DNA of 64,000 nt. Source: Dictyophora rubrovolvata. Its lineage: Eukaryota; Basidiomycota; Agaricomycetes; Phallales; Phallaceae. The position numbers were made by a program, and so were the translations under genes. The notes beneath the pieces were generated by a model. That model had not been told where the DNA came from, ran no database searches, and worked only from the letters and a program-made list of their open reading frames with translations. The stretch is from NCBI GenBank assembly GCA_029959195.1, contig CP114126.1, positions 1,054,001-1,118,000 of the forward strand, in the 5' to 3' direction. This document shows, one piece after another, positions 22,155-34,271 of this stretch (its first letter is position 1; every line of letters begins with the position of its first letter).

Positions 22155-24237
22155 CTAACTCCCCGAACTCTCGATTTTGGAGCATCTTTGGCTAGTTTCC
22201 TCTGCGACTTTATCCATAGCGTCTAGCCATTGTTCCACTTCACTGCTTGGAATGGACAACCGCTGAACATCTTCTCTTCTTGGAATGGACTTCTTAAATG
22301 ACCCAGCGACTTGTTGTTTGGGGTTTGACGAGGATGAGCCTATCATGGTGGCGGAGTTAATCAAAGAACGAATAGTCAGAGGGATCGGATCCCCAATATA
22401 GCATGCATGCGCGAGAACAGGAAGACGACGTAACGTCCTTCCTGATATTCCCTGAGAAAAACAATATCGGCATGCCGTTATTCATACTAATGGCCGAAGT
22501 ATCCGAATGGACTTACCTTGCATTTGTCAGAGATATTAAGAAGCCTGAGTCCTACCCGATTTGAACGCTCTCTGTGATCTAGCACATTTTCTTCCAAATT
22601 TTGTTGAGATGCTTCAACAACGTCTCTGGCGGTTTTTGAATATATGTCGGCCTGAATCAGCGTTGGGATATCCTTTATAGTCAAAACGCAGTCAGGACCT
22701 AGGTATGCGTCATCGCTTGTTGCTACTTACCACAGAATCAACGATTCCTTTCTTGATCAACTCCACCAGGCATGTTCGAAGTATTTCGTATATGGCTTCG
22801 CGTGATGGCAAGCCTACATATTGGACGATATCTGCCCGATCGATAAAGGCAGAATCTAGTTGTACTATCAGTCGATGGATCTGGTGCCCAGTGACAATTC
22901 TTAATCACCAATCGCCTGGGCAAGGTTAGAAGTAGCCATGACAAGCACGTTCTTTTTATGTCGTAGCTTGTCAAGCTGGGTTAAAAGCGCGTTGACAACC
23001 TTTCATTATAAGGCTTAGAGATTGATCGATAGTTGTGACATCCTAAAAGACTTACACGTAGGGCATCTGATGGTTCCGTACCGGCTAGGGCACCTGTTCG
23101 AGCCGCCGTCAAACTCTCTACTTCATCTGCAAGCGTGTTCAGTACTGAGAATGATCTCAGGTAGGCCCAAAACAACCTACCTATCAGGACAACGACGAAG
23201 CAATCTTCTTCCTCGCATAGCTCATTGACGCTGGCAAACAACTTTTGCACGAGTTTACCTGATTCTGAAAACCATCTGCTGAATAGAGAATGGGAATTGA
23301 TTTCCAACAGTCGTGAATGCGAGTAACGGGAGCTTAGTCGAATGGAAAGCTTTTGCGCTAGGGCGCGTGATAGCGAGGTTTTGCCCGTTCCTGGTCTTGC
23401 ATGACAACTCAAAAATAACACTCCGAGAAGTGGAAAGGTTAACATACGGTCCATGCAATAACACAACCCTACAGGAAACGGAAGTTGAGGCCAATTCACA
23501 AATTTGATTGGTAGTTTTTTTTGGAAATACCTATTCCACGATATTATGTTAGAATCTACATCTGCATCCGAGAGCAACAACGTGGCATAAATATAGTTGA
23601 GAAGTTTGTATTTGATGTTGTCCGAGTATATAAGGCTGTCCCTTTACGACTTTAAGCATCACAGTCATGATGTGAACAATACTAAAGATATCTCACCAAA
23701 GACCTTCAAATGTTCGAGAAGGCAGCTCATATACAGCCGCTGCCATGACTTCTTCGCCTGGTGCATCGCCACTTGCACTTGCGACTTCTTCAGCGGCTCC
23801 TTCATCGGATGGCTGATATACGTGTATCAAAGGCACCGCTTGGGAAGTGGGGAGTATATTTAAAGGACATGCTACGCGAGCTCTCTGGGCAAATGGGTAA
23901 CACGAGTTATAAGTAGCGCCACACACCACTTTCAGTTACCGCGATCCTCTCCACGTTGTCGGCTAACGTTTTCACATTCTCCCAACCAGAGATTTCAGAG
24001 GGTAAAATCAGAGTTGTTTCTGAACAAACATGTTCTCGCACGAGATCTCTAATTGTATCGAATCTCAATTTGCTTGATGATGATATGCGCACTTCAACTG
24101 AGAAGGAAATATTAATGGTTGGTTTGGAGGACGTTCAAAACAGCACACGCACTATGAACTGGCCAACACGAAGAGGAGTCAATTTCTGCTGTTTCGCCAT
24201 GATATTCCATGGGCACATCCTGCTTTCCAATGTCCAT
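22155..24237 (-). CDS. PCH2: TRIP13/Pch2 AAA+ ATPase, HORMA-domain remodeller (pachytene checkpoint protein 2)
   Basis: About nine exons give roughly 510 residues. Key pieces in order: an N-terminal region with VHIEVRISSSSKLRF; SNIISWNR; Walker A GPPGTGKTSL, assembled across an intron; LEINSHSLFSRWFSESGKLV; Walker B VVLIDEVESLTAAR; AGTEPSDALR; VVNALLTQLD; sensor region MATSN; IDRADIVQYVG (arginine-finger area); and the C-terminal GISGRTLRRLPVLAHA. All are hallmarks of the TRIP13 family. The enzyme opens closed HORMA proteins (Hop1, Mad2) during meiosis and in the spindle checkpoint. Start chosen: MDIGKQDVPMEYHG at 24237, upstream of a 55-bp intron. The C-terminus carries a Ser-rich extension (SSSSNPKQQ...). 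It is divergent from SFR1/MEI5. Confidence 0.93.
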
Positions 24238-24574
24238 GAATACTGAGTCTGAATAGAAGAGCAAGAACGGAAAGGGTTGAAGTTGAGAGTCAGAGGAACC
24301 CTTCGGGACACGAACAGGTCACAGAAGAAAAGAGACGCGTCGTCACGTGGCCGGACGCGTTGTGTATTACGTAATCCAGGGATGTAACATGCCGTCACCC
24401 TCTTCCTCTTGGACTCTTTATTGACATGGACGCATGTACTGAGCTACGGCCTCAATCCAGTTTGTTAGAGTGTAAAAGCACACATGCTGATTGTGTGAGA
24501 ACGGTTTATCATTAATTGGCGACTTATGGAGTAACTTTCTTAGCACAGTACACCAGTTACCGCCACACCAAAAG
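24238..24574. promoter_or_regulatory. Shared divergent promoter of PCH2 and SFR1/MEI5 with two MCB boxes and an E-box
   Basis: The 337-bp gap contains ACGCGT at 24335-24340, CACGTG at 24344-24349 and ACGCGT at 24355-24360. ACGCGT is the MluI cell-cycle box bound by MBF in yeasts; CACGTG is a bHLH E-box. All three sit within 26 bp, about 100 bp from the PCH2 start and 215 bp from the SFR1 start. Confidence 0.6.
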
Positions 24575-26351
24575 ATGGAATTCCTAAGGAGCAAGAAACT
24601 GTACGCTAAACTTAAAAGTTACTCCGCCTCTAACCAAATACGTTGGTTATTTATTCAGGCTGAACTATTGCTCCAAATTATATCGCCAAAAGAACTAGAT
24701 TACGATGCACAAGTAGACCTACAGGACAGCTCTTCATGTCCCACTTCGACACCTCTGAACAAGAATAACGAAAATCGCACTTATTTAAACGCAGGTTTTC
24801 TCCCTCTCAGGATGAGCAACATACTCATATATGCACAGACACCGCAAACCTCACCTCCACGTCCAACTCCCGTAAAGTCTACTCTATCGGAAACAGAGCT
24901 TGCGAGTATCCCCCATACAGATTGCGTCGTATCTTCTTTATCTGCGGTACTGTTTTAGAACTCAAGTCGAAGAATGACAAGAGTGACTAACTCTGGGTCT
25001 TTATAGGATTTCATCCCTGGCTCTGTATCTGAACCGTTGTCTTTAGTATCTGAAGACACTATAATGGTGAGCGTTTACTCCTACAATTGTAATACGCCCG
25101 GCAATTGAACAATTCAGCTTCATAATATCATGCCTACGGAGAAAAATCTAGAATTTAACCCTGTTATTGAAACGGAACAAGCATTAAAGGCATAAATATT
25201 ACGCAGCTACTGGAACCTAATTCTCATGAATTTTTAGGGTTCTCCTCAGGGGTTGATGTCTCCTGTCAAACTTCCTTTGCATGACTCATGTTTTCAAAAC
25301 GGTACTACAAGCTCTCAGGACACGGACGCTATTTCTCGAAAGCCATCTTTAAAGCGAACGCACGCTGAAATCGTACGTATTCTACGTCCATGAAGAGGAT
25401 ATTAATAGTAACTCCGGTTATCACAGGAAAATGACTCTTCGTATGCGGTAATTCCATCACCCAAAAACTCTAAAGCTGCAGCTGAAGTGAGTGTCTGAGC
25501 TCCTGCCTGGTTTGATCAACCCTGATAGACTCCAAAAGAGTTCCTCGACACAGACTATGGGAGATACGCGGTATTCCAAAGTACTGAGACCATTTCGACC
25601 TCCGAAATTCATGAAAGGAAACACTGCGTCAGGTTCTGCGACCACCCAAAGCTCACCACAAACCCCGCTTGTCTCCTTGCCTGGCAGCTCAAGTCAATCA
25701 GAGCCAAAGAAATCATCTTCAAATAACCCCACTCCCAGCAACAAACTACGCCCGCAAATACGACATACCATTGCAGTTTCAAAGCCCTTCAAATCTCCTT
25801 TCAAATCACCGCTCTCTTCGCTTTCAACGGTTACCAACAAGTCTACATCTTCTCCGAATATCAGGAGTTTAGAAAAAAAGGTTGTAATGCTCAAAAGGGC
25901 CACTAAGATTGTCGCAGAGAAAGAAGACGAGAAGCTAAGGAATTTGATAAACAAATGGAGACTGGCGGGAAGGGAAGTCGCATGGGAACTTTGGTCCATC
26001 ATGAAAGATCGCAGTCCAGAAGATGCGTCAATGTGGGGGGATGACAGGAGAGATCGCTTCAACAACAATTGGAGCTGGTCAACTAAACGAAATTGGGGTT
26101 TTGATGAACGATCGGAAGGCTGTGCAGACGAAGATGAGGAAAATTCTAGAGATTCCTCCATTCCATCGCAGTTCGAAGCAGAAATGTGGAACACGATCAA
26201 TATGAGGAACACGATGAAAAAACAAGAGACCGAGGCTGAAAATGGCGGGTCTTCGCCACATACGCTCGGAACTATGCTTAAGAGTTATAATATTACTGAT
26301 GACATATTGGGATGGAATAATGAAGAGGAAGATTTCAATCCGCTTGCGTAG
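24575..26351 (+). CDS. SFR1: Swi5-dependent recombination mediator Sfr1/Mei5 homologue
   Basis: Six or more exons link 24575 to the stop at 26351. The N-terminal two-thirds is Ser/Pro/Thr-rich and disordered. The C-terminal conserved block carries LEKKVVMLKRATKIV, a coiled-coil stretch, then LRNLINKWRLAGREVAWELW, the hallmark of the Mei5/Sfr1 family. An Asp/Glu/Asn-rich tail ends NNEEEDFNPLA. Sfr1 pairs with Swi5 (Mei5-Sae3 in budding yeast) and stabilises Rad51/Dmc1 filaments in the nucleus. An acceptor at TCCAAAAG before SSSTQTMGDTRY keeps frame between the middle exons and the last one. The start MEFLRSKKLYAKLK is the first Met giving a continuous first exon. The family call rests on the C-terminal block only. 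Confidence 0.75.
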
Positions 26352-28604
26352 CGATTAATTTGCTGTGTTGTAATATTATTCAACGCCATTTCCTCTCAAA
26401 ACTAGAAACCTAAAAGCTTATAACTTAACCGGCGCGCGAGCGGAACTGGGGTTAAGCTCTTTTTCGTATTGAATTCAATAACGAACAAAATGCGAACAAA
26501 CTAAATTCAAAAAGAAAGAAAAAAGACTTAGCAAGTTCGGGTAACGAGTCATACTACCACGTTAGCGCTTGCTCGATAACCTTATTCCAACAGGCGTAAA
26601 AATTGAAGTGACACAGGCCCGGAAAAGTCCGTATAGAGCCCTTAAGCACCCGGAACGGTAGTGCCGTAGCATCGAGGTACTTTAAGCGGAAAAGGAGTCG
26701 AATTGGACTAAGATAGGTTTTTTCACCAAAGCAGCTTCTACCTCGACTGCTTTTTCAATCGGAAATTAATATTATAGGTCAGACACTCACATACAATGAC
26801 CTCGAGTAAGATTAAGACTCATTCCTGGAATGGCTAGTTTCGGGATTTCATAGAAGCGTTTTTTGAAATGGCGCCGCCGTCTGACCTTGTTCTTTATTAT
26901 AAACTAGTTCATGGACAAGCAGACTTGCGTGAACTAGACGTATTGACTCCACATTCAAACCCGCAGGACTCGAGTCGTGAAACAACCTACTAGTATATCC
27001 ATCAAAAATTTAATGAAAAGCAAGGAACAAAAATCGCGTTTTGAACAATATCTCCGAAATTCTGAGCTCAAGGATGCTCGACTCGATGATAGTAAGAAAA
27101 ACCGACCCCCCACAAATAAAATGCTGGAAGAATCAAACTTTATCCTCACGACTTCCTGACGAACTTGAGCCATGAAGATCAGCGACTAAATACCAATCAA
27201 AAAAGGTTAATTTATTATTATTATCATTAAAAAGAAATCCACTGAAGAGAGACATGCTTTTGCCGTTTTCGTTTGCACTAGAAGTCGACCGCTTACGTGC
27301 TGCGTTAATGAAAAGGAAACAGGCCAACAGATTCAACTCGCTGTGGGGTTCTGGTAGTTTGGAATTAAAGGTCAAACTAATGAACATCGTCACGCTTCGT
27401 CCCTGCCTTCTCCTTCCCCCATTTTAATTCAATATTCAATGAGACTCTGGATAATCGCCTCAAGGCGTAGTTTCGCTTTGAGTCTAGCCCCAAATCACAT
27501 CCGACTCGGGAACGTTTTTGAAAAAAGAATCGAGGAAAAGTGGGAGGTTAGTATCGATACATATATGATAATTGAAAGGAGAAGGGAAGAAGCATGGCAC
27601 TCTCGTTGACTTGCCTAATTTGTAGGAGACGGTCTTTTCAGGGTTTTCAGGGCTGATTTCTCGTACTTTCGTCTAAATGTCTCCGAAGTAAACGAACAAT
27701 TAATATAAATATTTTCGCCAGGGTCCACAAAGTCAGGCTTCTTAGAAGCTGAACATATCGGGGTCATTTGACTTCGATAAACAATATGTAGTCTAGTAAA
27801 GTGTATAAACGGCATCAGAATTTGCAAGGCATTCATAGCTAAATAATGATACCAGCATTTGGCAAAATTTTGAGCCCGAAAAGGTTATTAAACAGGAGTG
27901 GTTGATTTTCGTGTCAGGGCTGCCGGCGAGCAGGCTGGAGAAGATGTATCTCCTGAGAAAACCATAACTCCAGAAAGAAGCTCGGAGTTGGAGTCGAGGA
28001 AGCGTGTCTTCCTAGGCACAGATGTACGGATAGGAACATAACCTACACCACCTGAGCTCCTGTCTCCACTAATAATTTGTTTCCATGCGGGGACTCACCG
28101 AGTACATATGTAGATCGGGAGTTGAAGACAACTGAATCTATTTTCCCAATGGATCATAAATGAATAAAAAAGGAAAGAAAAACGCGTTATGCATGAGACA
28201 AAAGGGATGAAATTCGAAAGTTTTGAGCACGGAGAGGCATGGAATATAACGTGATTGAAGTGCCAGCTTCGCAAATGGAATTTGAATTTTGTCAATTATC
28301 TAAATGGTCCGAATTTGAAGGAGCAAAGTCTAGATCTAAGTTATCGCAGAATACTCCACTTGGGTCTGGAATCTCTTCGTCAAGTCTCTTCGTAGTCATG
28401 AGAAATGTGGGTCCGCTGGAAAACAAGTTTTTGTCGAGATCGACGCATTAGTCATTCCGGGCTCTTGATAGGAAGGTCTTTTCAGGGTCACGCGGTCACG
28501 TGCTTATCATACTTCTCACTAATTCCAGGCGTCTCAATTTCACCACGTCAGTTATTCTTTTCTTCACAGCCAACTTCGCGTGCAAAAAAAAAAGAAAAAC
28601 GAAA
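26352..28604. other. 2.2-kb stretch without a supported gene
   Basis: Short frames such as 26977-27159 (+) and 27133-27393 (-) overlap in opposite directions and have no motif. One small frame starting near 26866 (MAPPSDLVLYYKLVHG) looks protein-like but stops after about 41 codons. The last 100 bp is the leader of the MAPR gene. Confidence 0.4.
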
Positions 28605-29914
28605 ATGAGTTGGATGGGCGACTTTACTCCCGGTGGCGAAAGTCAGCCGGACGCTCCTCCTCCTCAACAAGAGCTCGAGAATACCGGAAAGGTGCAAGGT
28701 GCTTTCGGGAAACCTGTTGCTGCTAAAAAGGCAAATCAGCCTTTCTTAAAGTAAGGTTTACATGTCTTACTTGCCTTGGTGCTTTCCGTTATTAAAATGT
28801 ATTGCTGAATGGCTTGGCTCATTCATTCATTCATATAGGTACCAAGAGTTGAGAAAGAAACAACAGGAGGAGATGGAGGCGAGGAAACAGCGCAACAAGG
28901 AACGTTTGGAGAAGGTGGCTCGAGGTGAGGAAGCTGAACCGTTGGAGAAAGAAGAGCAGGACGAGCCCGTGAATATCACATTATGGCACTTGATAAAGTT
29001 CCTTGTCATTTTAACTGCGATTGTTATGGGATCCGGGTTCTTCATTACGGGCGATCCCTTCTGGGATTATCAAGGCAAATGGAGAAGGATCGCTACGTAT
29101 TTACCCGTATGAGCTATTTCACTTTCTGAGACTTGTTATTCTTACCTAGTATTGGTTTAGAAACACGAAGCCCTGTTCACCGAAGCAGGTTTGGCGAAAT
29201 TTGACGGCTCGGACCCGACAAAACCTCTATACGTGGCCGTACGTGTTTGGTTTCCTTTCTAGTACCGCATTTATAGCAGATAGCCGACTCTCCAAACACA
29301 GATTGACAGCATCGTGTATGATGTATCTTCCAACCGGCGCACCTACGGACCCGGAGGTTCTTACGGCTTCATGTGAGCGATCATTCATTATTCATTCATT
29401 TCTGATCAATCGAGATTTCATTTCTAACACATACACTCTTATCGATTGTCGTGGATCTGCAGGTCAGGTAGAGATGCGGCTCGCGCTTTCGGTACTGGAT
29501 GCTTCAAGGAACATCGAACCCATGACCTTCGCGGCTTAGACGAGGATGAACAACGGGTAAGTGCTGAAACAAACATGTCGCTTAGTTACTCGACATTTTC
29601 GATGTGCACATTTAATCTAGATCTAACTCTTTCTTTCGATTAGGGCGTCGAACACTGGAAGAAGTTCTTTGCCAATCACAAGGATTATCGGAAGATTGGA
29701 CGCGTGGTACATCCGTACGTCCAGACAACCCTTTCATTCTTTTGGGATACGATCAACGTCTATTAATGATCTATTCTACAGACCGATTGATCCAGCCAGC
29801 CCAATTCCGGTGCATTGCAACCCCGATGCAAAGCAGAAGAGGGCCGAAAATCGCGAGAAGCGTCAACAAGAAGAAGAAGAGAAGAAGAAAGGCGATAAGC
29901 GTCAAGAACTATAG
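28605..29914 (+). CDS. Membrane-associated progesterone receptor (MAPR)-type cytochrome b5-like haem-binding protein
   Basis: Seven exons of a compact gene. The N-terminus is MSWMGDFTPGGESQPDAPP. A charged, Glu/Lys/Arg coiled stretch (YQELRKKQQEEMEARK...) follows, then one transmembrane segment (LIKFLVILTAIVMGSGFF). The lumenal or cytosolic cytochrome b5-like domain comes next: KPLYVAIDSIVYDVSSNR, then RTYGPGGSYGFMSGRDAARA, FGTGCF and VEHWKKFFANHKDYRKIGRV. The Tyr-Gly-Pro-Gly-x-Tyr pattern and lack of the His pair separate MAPR proteins (Dap1, PGRMC1, neudesin) from true cytochrome b5. Such proteins bind haem through Tyr and support P450 enzymes, including the sterol demethylase. The C-terminus is Lys/Glu-rich (EKRQQEEEEKKKGDKRQEL). 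Confidence 0.88.
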
Positions 29915-30042
29915 ACGTCCTGATTATCTGTCATATATGGTATGAATATTCTTGCCAGAAGTTGCTTAGATGGTTAATAGATATCATCGATTCGTTTCAG
30001 CGCTATTCGCTTTGGCTTAAACACTTGTTAATTTATTTCGAA

Positions 30043-30090
30043 TGGGACGGAGGGAAAGAAGGAGGCAGGGAAGGAGGGAGGGAAGGAAAA
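30043..30090 (+). repeat. GGGA/GGAA purine tract
   Basis: It is a nearly pure purine run with five GGG tracts, starting about 130 bp after the MAPR stop codon. It could form unusual DNA or RNA structure, but one loop between G-runs is 13 bases, so it does not meet a strict four-run quadruplex rule. Confidence 0.6.
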
Positions 30091-30490
30091 CGATTAAAAG
30101 CATACCTGCTATACGGAGTATGATGTATAAACCAGTTTTCTTTAGTGTCAATGTGAATATCTGAAGATGAAATAGCAATGATCTTTTGAGTAAAACGTAC
30201 TGATCATGGGATAGTCTGACATGGCGCAATCCATCAATGTACCGTAAGGCTGGTCGCTATATTTCGCGACTACGATGTCACCACGCCACGCGACTTAAAG
30301 CAAAAGCATGAGTATCGCGGTCAAAAGGGAAAGATGCTTTGTCTGAAATACCAGTTTCTTTGAATGATTTCCCTTGGATTTCTTTAATGTTCAGGTTAAC
30401 GGGAAAGGGTGCGCCGCTCTGAGACAAGATAGGGAAGAAAACAACATATGGGTACTGGAAGTTTCTATTTTCGATGGCATTGGCGATATT

Positions 30491-30799
30491 CTAATGTCTG
30501 TAAAGTTCATGTACTGCTTTACCTAGCGTACAAGATGTTCCGAATGATCTTGGGGGTATCATCAGTATGTGGTGGACCAGAAGCTCAAGAACAAAGCTTA
30601 CTCTGCTTTCCCAAACACAATGGGTAGCGTTAGTAGCGATATAGTTCATGTGGACTTGTGGGTACGCTATCCGCTGTTGAAACACTTGGCCAGTCATTGG
30701 ATCGACGTTTGTTATAATGCTGGACATGAGCTCGACCAGGTGAGGGGTCCGGCCGTCAGCAGGGAAAAGAATAGCTTCAGTAGGGGGAATGTTGTCCAT
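30491..30799 (-). pseudogene. Possible 5' fragment of a multi-copy Agaricomycete protein family
   Basis: The frame starts MDNIPPTEAILFPADGRTPH and continues LVELMSSI...YPQVHMNYIA...W. I associate the pattern ILFPADGRxPHLV...PxxxMxYIA...W with an unnamed, often multi-copy Agaricomycete protein family. The central and C-terminal parts of such proteins do not follow. A plausible donor (GTAAGC) after WESR leads to no matching exon. It is either a truncated copy or a short gene with an intron I mis-placed. No function is known to me. Confidence 0.35.
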
Positions 30800-33130
30800 A
30801 GTGGAAGAGATCGAAGGAATAGACTTTGGAGAAAAGAGAATATGGACGCTTTTAAATCCGAAATTTTTGTCTGAGAAAGAAAAATACAAAAAGAGATTCC
30901 ACCAAACCACGCTTGGTGGGGGCGTGCCTTCTGTTTTGCCGGGCAAAAAAAAAAATTAAGATATTAAAAATATTAAAAGCATGTAAAGGATTGGTTTATT
31001 TTCCGGACCGTCAGGACGTAAACTTGCAATGTGCTTTCGATGCCGCCGTCACCACCAACCGCAGAGTGACTCTTCCTGCCTTCTCTTCGTTGAAAGAGGG
31101 TATGGCACGAGAAAAAAATAAGAAAAAGACAGCAGATGGCGGTGCATTCCTGTACATTCCCGATCCTTCCTTGAGTTGCTGAGAATTATTTGGTGGCCGA
31201 ATGGTCAGAAGCCAGTACACGTTCTTTCCACATGCTTTGATTGATCATGCCTTTTGGCCCGCAAATTGCTGCTGGCAGCGTGCAGAGACAAAGGGACCTT
31301 GCTTTGCTGAGACAAACAAAGCAAATAACAACCAATAACGCCATTGTGAGACCTGCAGAGAAGAAAAAAGAAAGGATGCTGCAGCGGTGGTCGACCTGAA
31401 ACGGAATTCGCCGGACGTCGCCAGCTGTTACAGGGTCGCGATGTGAACTGACGAGCTCGAGGCTGCCACAGGCAACAAAAGTGGGGGCCATATGTTTAAC
31501 CGCTCCGAGACTGTTTCTTCGGTATTCTCCATGTGGAAAATGAAAGTGGATGCCGACTTGTTCAGTGCTGCAGCTGAAAACTCAACTTTCGTGGTCATTT
31601 CTCGCAGAATGGGCCGTCGGAACGGATGCCATCGACCACGGACGTGGCTTGTCCGGATGTAGTCCTAAAGACACTAATTAAATCAGTCAGTTAAAATGGA
31701 ACCTTCGTCAAACGTATACCTGCTTATTTTCACCCCTGACGTAAAAATGGGAGCTGCCTCGACATTTTTAAATCCAAAATCCAAAATCCAAAATCCACCC
31801 AGATTCCTTCATATGTTTTTAGCTTTTTGGCTGGGCTAGCTTCAAGAGCTGAGGAAAAGGTGAGGAGAAAGGTGACATATTCAAAAGGTTAACAAAAGGA
31901 GTCGAATTTCGAACGCAATTCACTAAAAGAATCTTCGAATTCGCATTGATCCGGTGATACACTATTACTTATATAGCGCAACACATGCAATCGCCATCCC
32001 ACATGAACTACTTCGTATTGGGCACCGATAGTGGTCATCTTCCAGATAGCCTATCGCTTCAAAAGACCCGGGAGAAACTTGCATATCATTTACTGCTGCA
32101 TATCGATAAATTTAGACCAGCCCTTACAGCCTGTTTCTAACGCCAGATTCATAATGCGGATAATACCACTGCTTTCAATTGGTCCACTCCTCTCCGGAAA
32201 TCAGGCGTTACGAAGAAAGGTTATTTTTCTTTACAATTCTTATCACGACATCTTTCATTCATTGATACAATCTCCAGATTCTACCGTCAGTGAGCATCTT
32301 ATGTACATCTTTCAAAATACCCTCAAAACGTTTCCGAGGTTCATCCCTGTTTTTTCCGCCTATTTCACTATTATCAAAGCTTTAAAATCCTGATCCTGAT
32401 TTAAATGAAAGCTTATTCCAGGGGTATTTCCAAACTGTATTCATTCGCTGGAAAAGAGCGGCAAGGGTAGGGCGGCAAATAGGCATCCAGTCCCTTTTGG
32501 ACATCACACGCCTGTCCATGGTACCAACAGTTTGGTGTAAACCACCGCTGGCCAAACCTTCCTCAACAATTCGCTCAAATGCAAGCCACAGGATTTGAGT
32601 ACTAATGCCCTCTGATAAGTCGCCATCACCAAGATCTCACGGAACCCACGGGTCTTGAGCTTGTCCGCAGCATTTCGCCCATCTCGCTCTTCCAATCAAC
32701 GTTTCGGTTTCACAATGAGGCTATGTTTCTCTTGAGGCGCAAGCTCCAACTAACCCCTCCCAATAATTAAACTTGGCCTAAGCGCGTTCGATGAAAGTAA
32801 TGATGACGAGCTTTAGTCCGTACTTCTGGTCCTTCCTTCTCTCGCTCCTTCTCGCCATCTAGCCTCCAGTTGGTTGTCCCAAATTTGCTCCGTGCACCTC
32901 CGAATATCCAACTGGGTCTCCCCGACCTATATCCTCATTTTTGGGAACACTCCAAAAAGATTTCTCACGACAGGAGATAAAAAAAATACCGCAAGATTAT
33001 ACCTTTTTTCTATGGGATATTGTCTTTTGATCGTTTAATCGGAGGAGAAATTTACCTACTCTCCGCTCTTCCCCTCTCGCCAACCCTTGCGAAAAGCAAG
33101 GCCCGAGGGACTCTTTTATTTCAAACTGAA

Positions 33131-33881
33131 TGTTTTCTTTAAAATCGAAATCCAAGGCATCATCTGAGGCAGCACCTTTTATTCAACTTAGAGAAATTAG
33201 CAGTGGTGAGTAAGAGTACAAGATTTCCCTCGCCATCAAATTCTTTGTGTTTTGAGGATGTCGTCGTCGTACATTTAGATGCCCATTCACACCCAGAACT
33301 TGCGGAACCACCAATATTCGCTGACGATTTAGATGTCAAACGCCCACTAGTAGATGAGGAAGAATCCGGAGAAAACAATGTCGACGACAGCGACGACGGT
33401 CGAACTAACTCAGCTAAAACCGAGAGCTTCGGAAAGGATACGTCTAGCAAGTCATCCGCATTTGCGAGCAATGATATTTACATAGAGGATATGTGGGGGG
33501 AACTAGTAAAAGCAGAGCCTGGTCAAGCTCATCAAGACCAGTCGAGTATCCAGCCATGTTATATTCCACGCATCCCAGACCAGAGCATTCCGGATGATAT
33601 TGCAGGACCGAGTATGCCCTCTTTATCGATTAGTGCTGCGGAAGTGACTGCGAAAGTTGGGAATTTCTTGAAGAGTGAGTGAATTTTTGTCGTTTGGTTA
33701 TAGCCACTAAATTGACTGGCCGGAATATACCATTTTCAATGTTTCAAGGGGCGACAGAAAAAATTTTGGATAATGTGGCACAAATGCAAGGTCCTCCGCG
33801 TCGACGAAATCCTGTGAGTATGGCTGTGCTTTTGTGTGAGGGATTCAGAATTAAATGATTGCCCTGTAGCCTCGAGGCTAG
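33131..33881 (+). CDS. Small acidic protein, unknown
   Basis: Four exons fit: a first exon MFSLKSKSKASSEAAPFIQL..., an intron to the acceptor catttag before 33280, a long acidic exon (DVKRPLVDEEESGENNVDD...), a short exon ATEKILDNVAQMQGPPRRR, and a last exon of 12 bases (33870-33881) encoding PRG and the stop. The product is about 190 residues, rich in Asp, Glu and Ser, with no signal peptide or membrane span. Consistent splice sites and a poly-Arg end support a real gene. I do not recognise the family. Confidence 0.5.
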
Positions 33882-34271
33882 AATGTACAACACACCCACG
33901 GACGATCGTTTTATCATAATTATCATACAGCACCTGTATCAGTATTTAGCAATAACTATTTATTCCCTTGCTTATGCCTTTTTCTAGAATCGAATTTCTC
34001 TTTGTATAACTGTGAAGCCTGTATCATACCCTTCTTCCCGGAAGATTAATCGTGCCACTGGCCTTTTGACTCATTTTGAATTCTGGCCCAACCGGCACAT
34101 GTTGGCCACTAAAATTTCGGATTCAAAACTACTATGCGATAATTGATTCTCGATAACCAATGAACTCAAAGATTATTAAAGGTACACCCGGGACAACAAA
34201 TCTGTCAACACAAACTTTTGAAATGATACAATAATACCATTGATTCCGATCGCGGGATTGAGAATTTATGC
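33882..34271. other. Convergent 3' gap between the acidic protein and FES1
   Basis: The two flanking genes run toward each other. The gap holds no frame or motif of note and likely contains both polyadenylation regions. Confidence 0.5.

Larger units (their letters stand above)
29915..33130. other. 3.2-kb stretch with one gene fragment and simple repeats
   Basis: It contains a purine-rich tract (30043-30090), a possible gene fragment (30491-30799, minus) and an AATCCAA microsatellite near 31770-31796. Frames at 31186-31491 (-) and 32031-32393 (+) are protein-sized but show no domain I recognise. The 32031 frame (120 codons) ends in an aromatic, hydrophobic stretch and could be a remnant. Confidence 0.4.

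Noticed and set aside
25694-26212. A 172-codon minus-strand gene
   Set aside because: It is the antisense of the conserved SFR1/MEI5 C-terminal exon, and its Ser/Leu-rich content is a mirror of the sense Arg/Glu/Lys codons.
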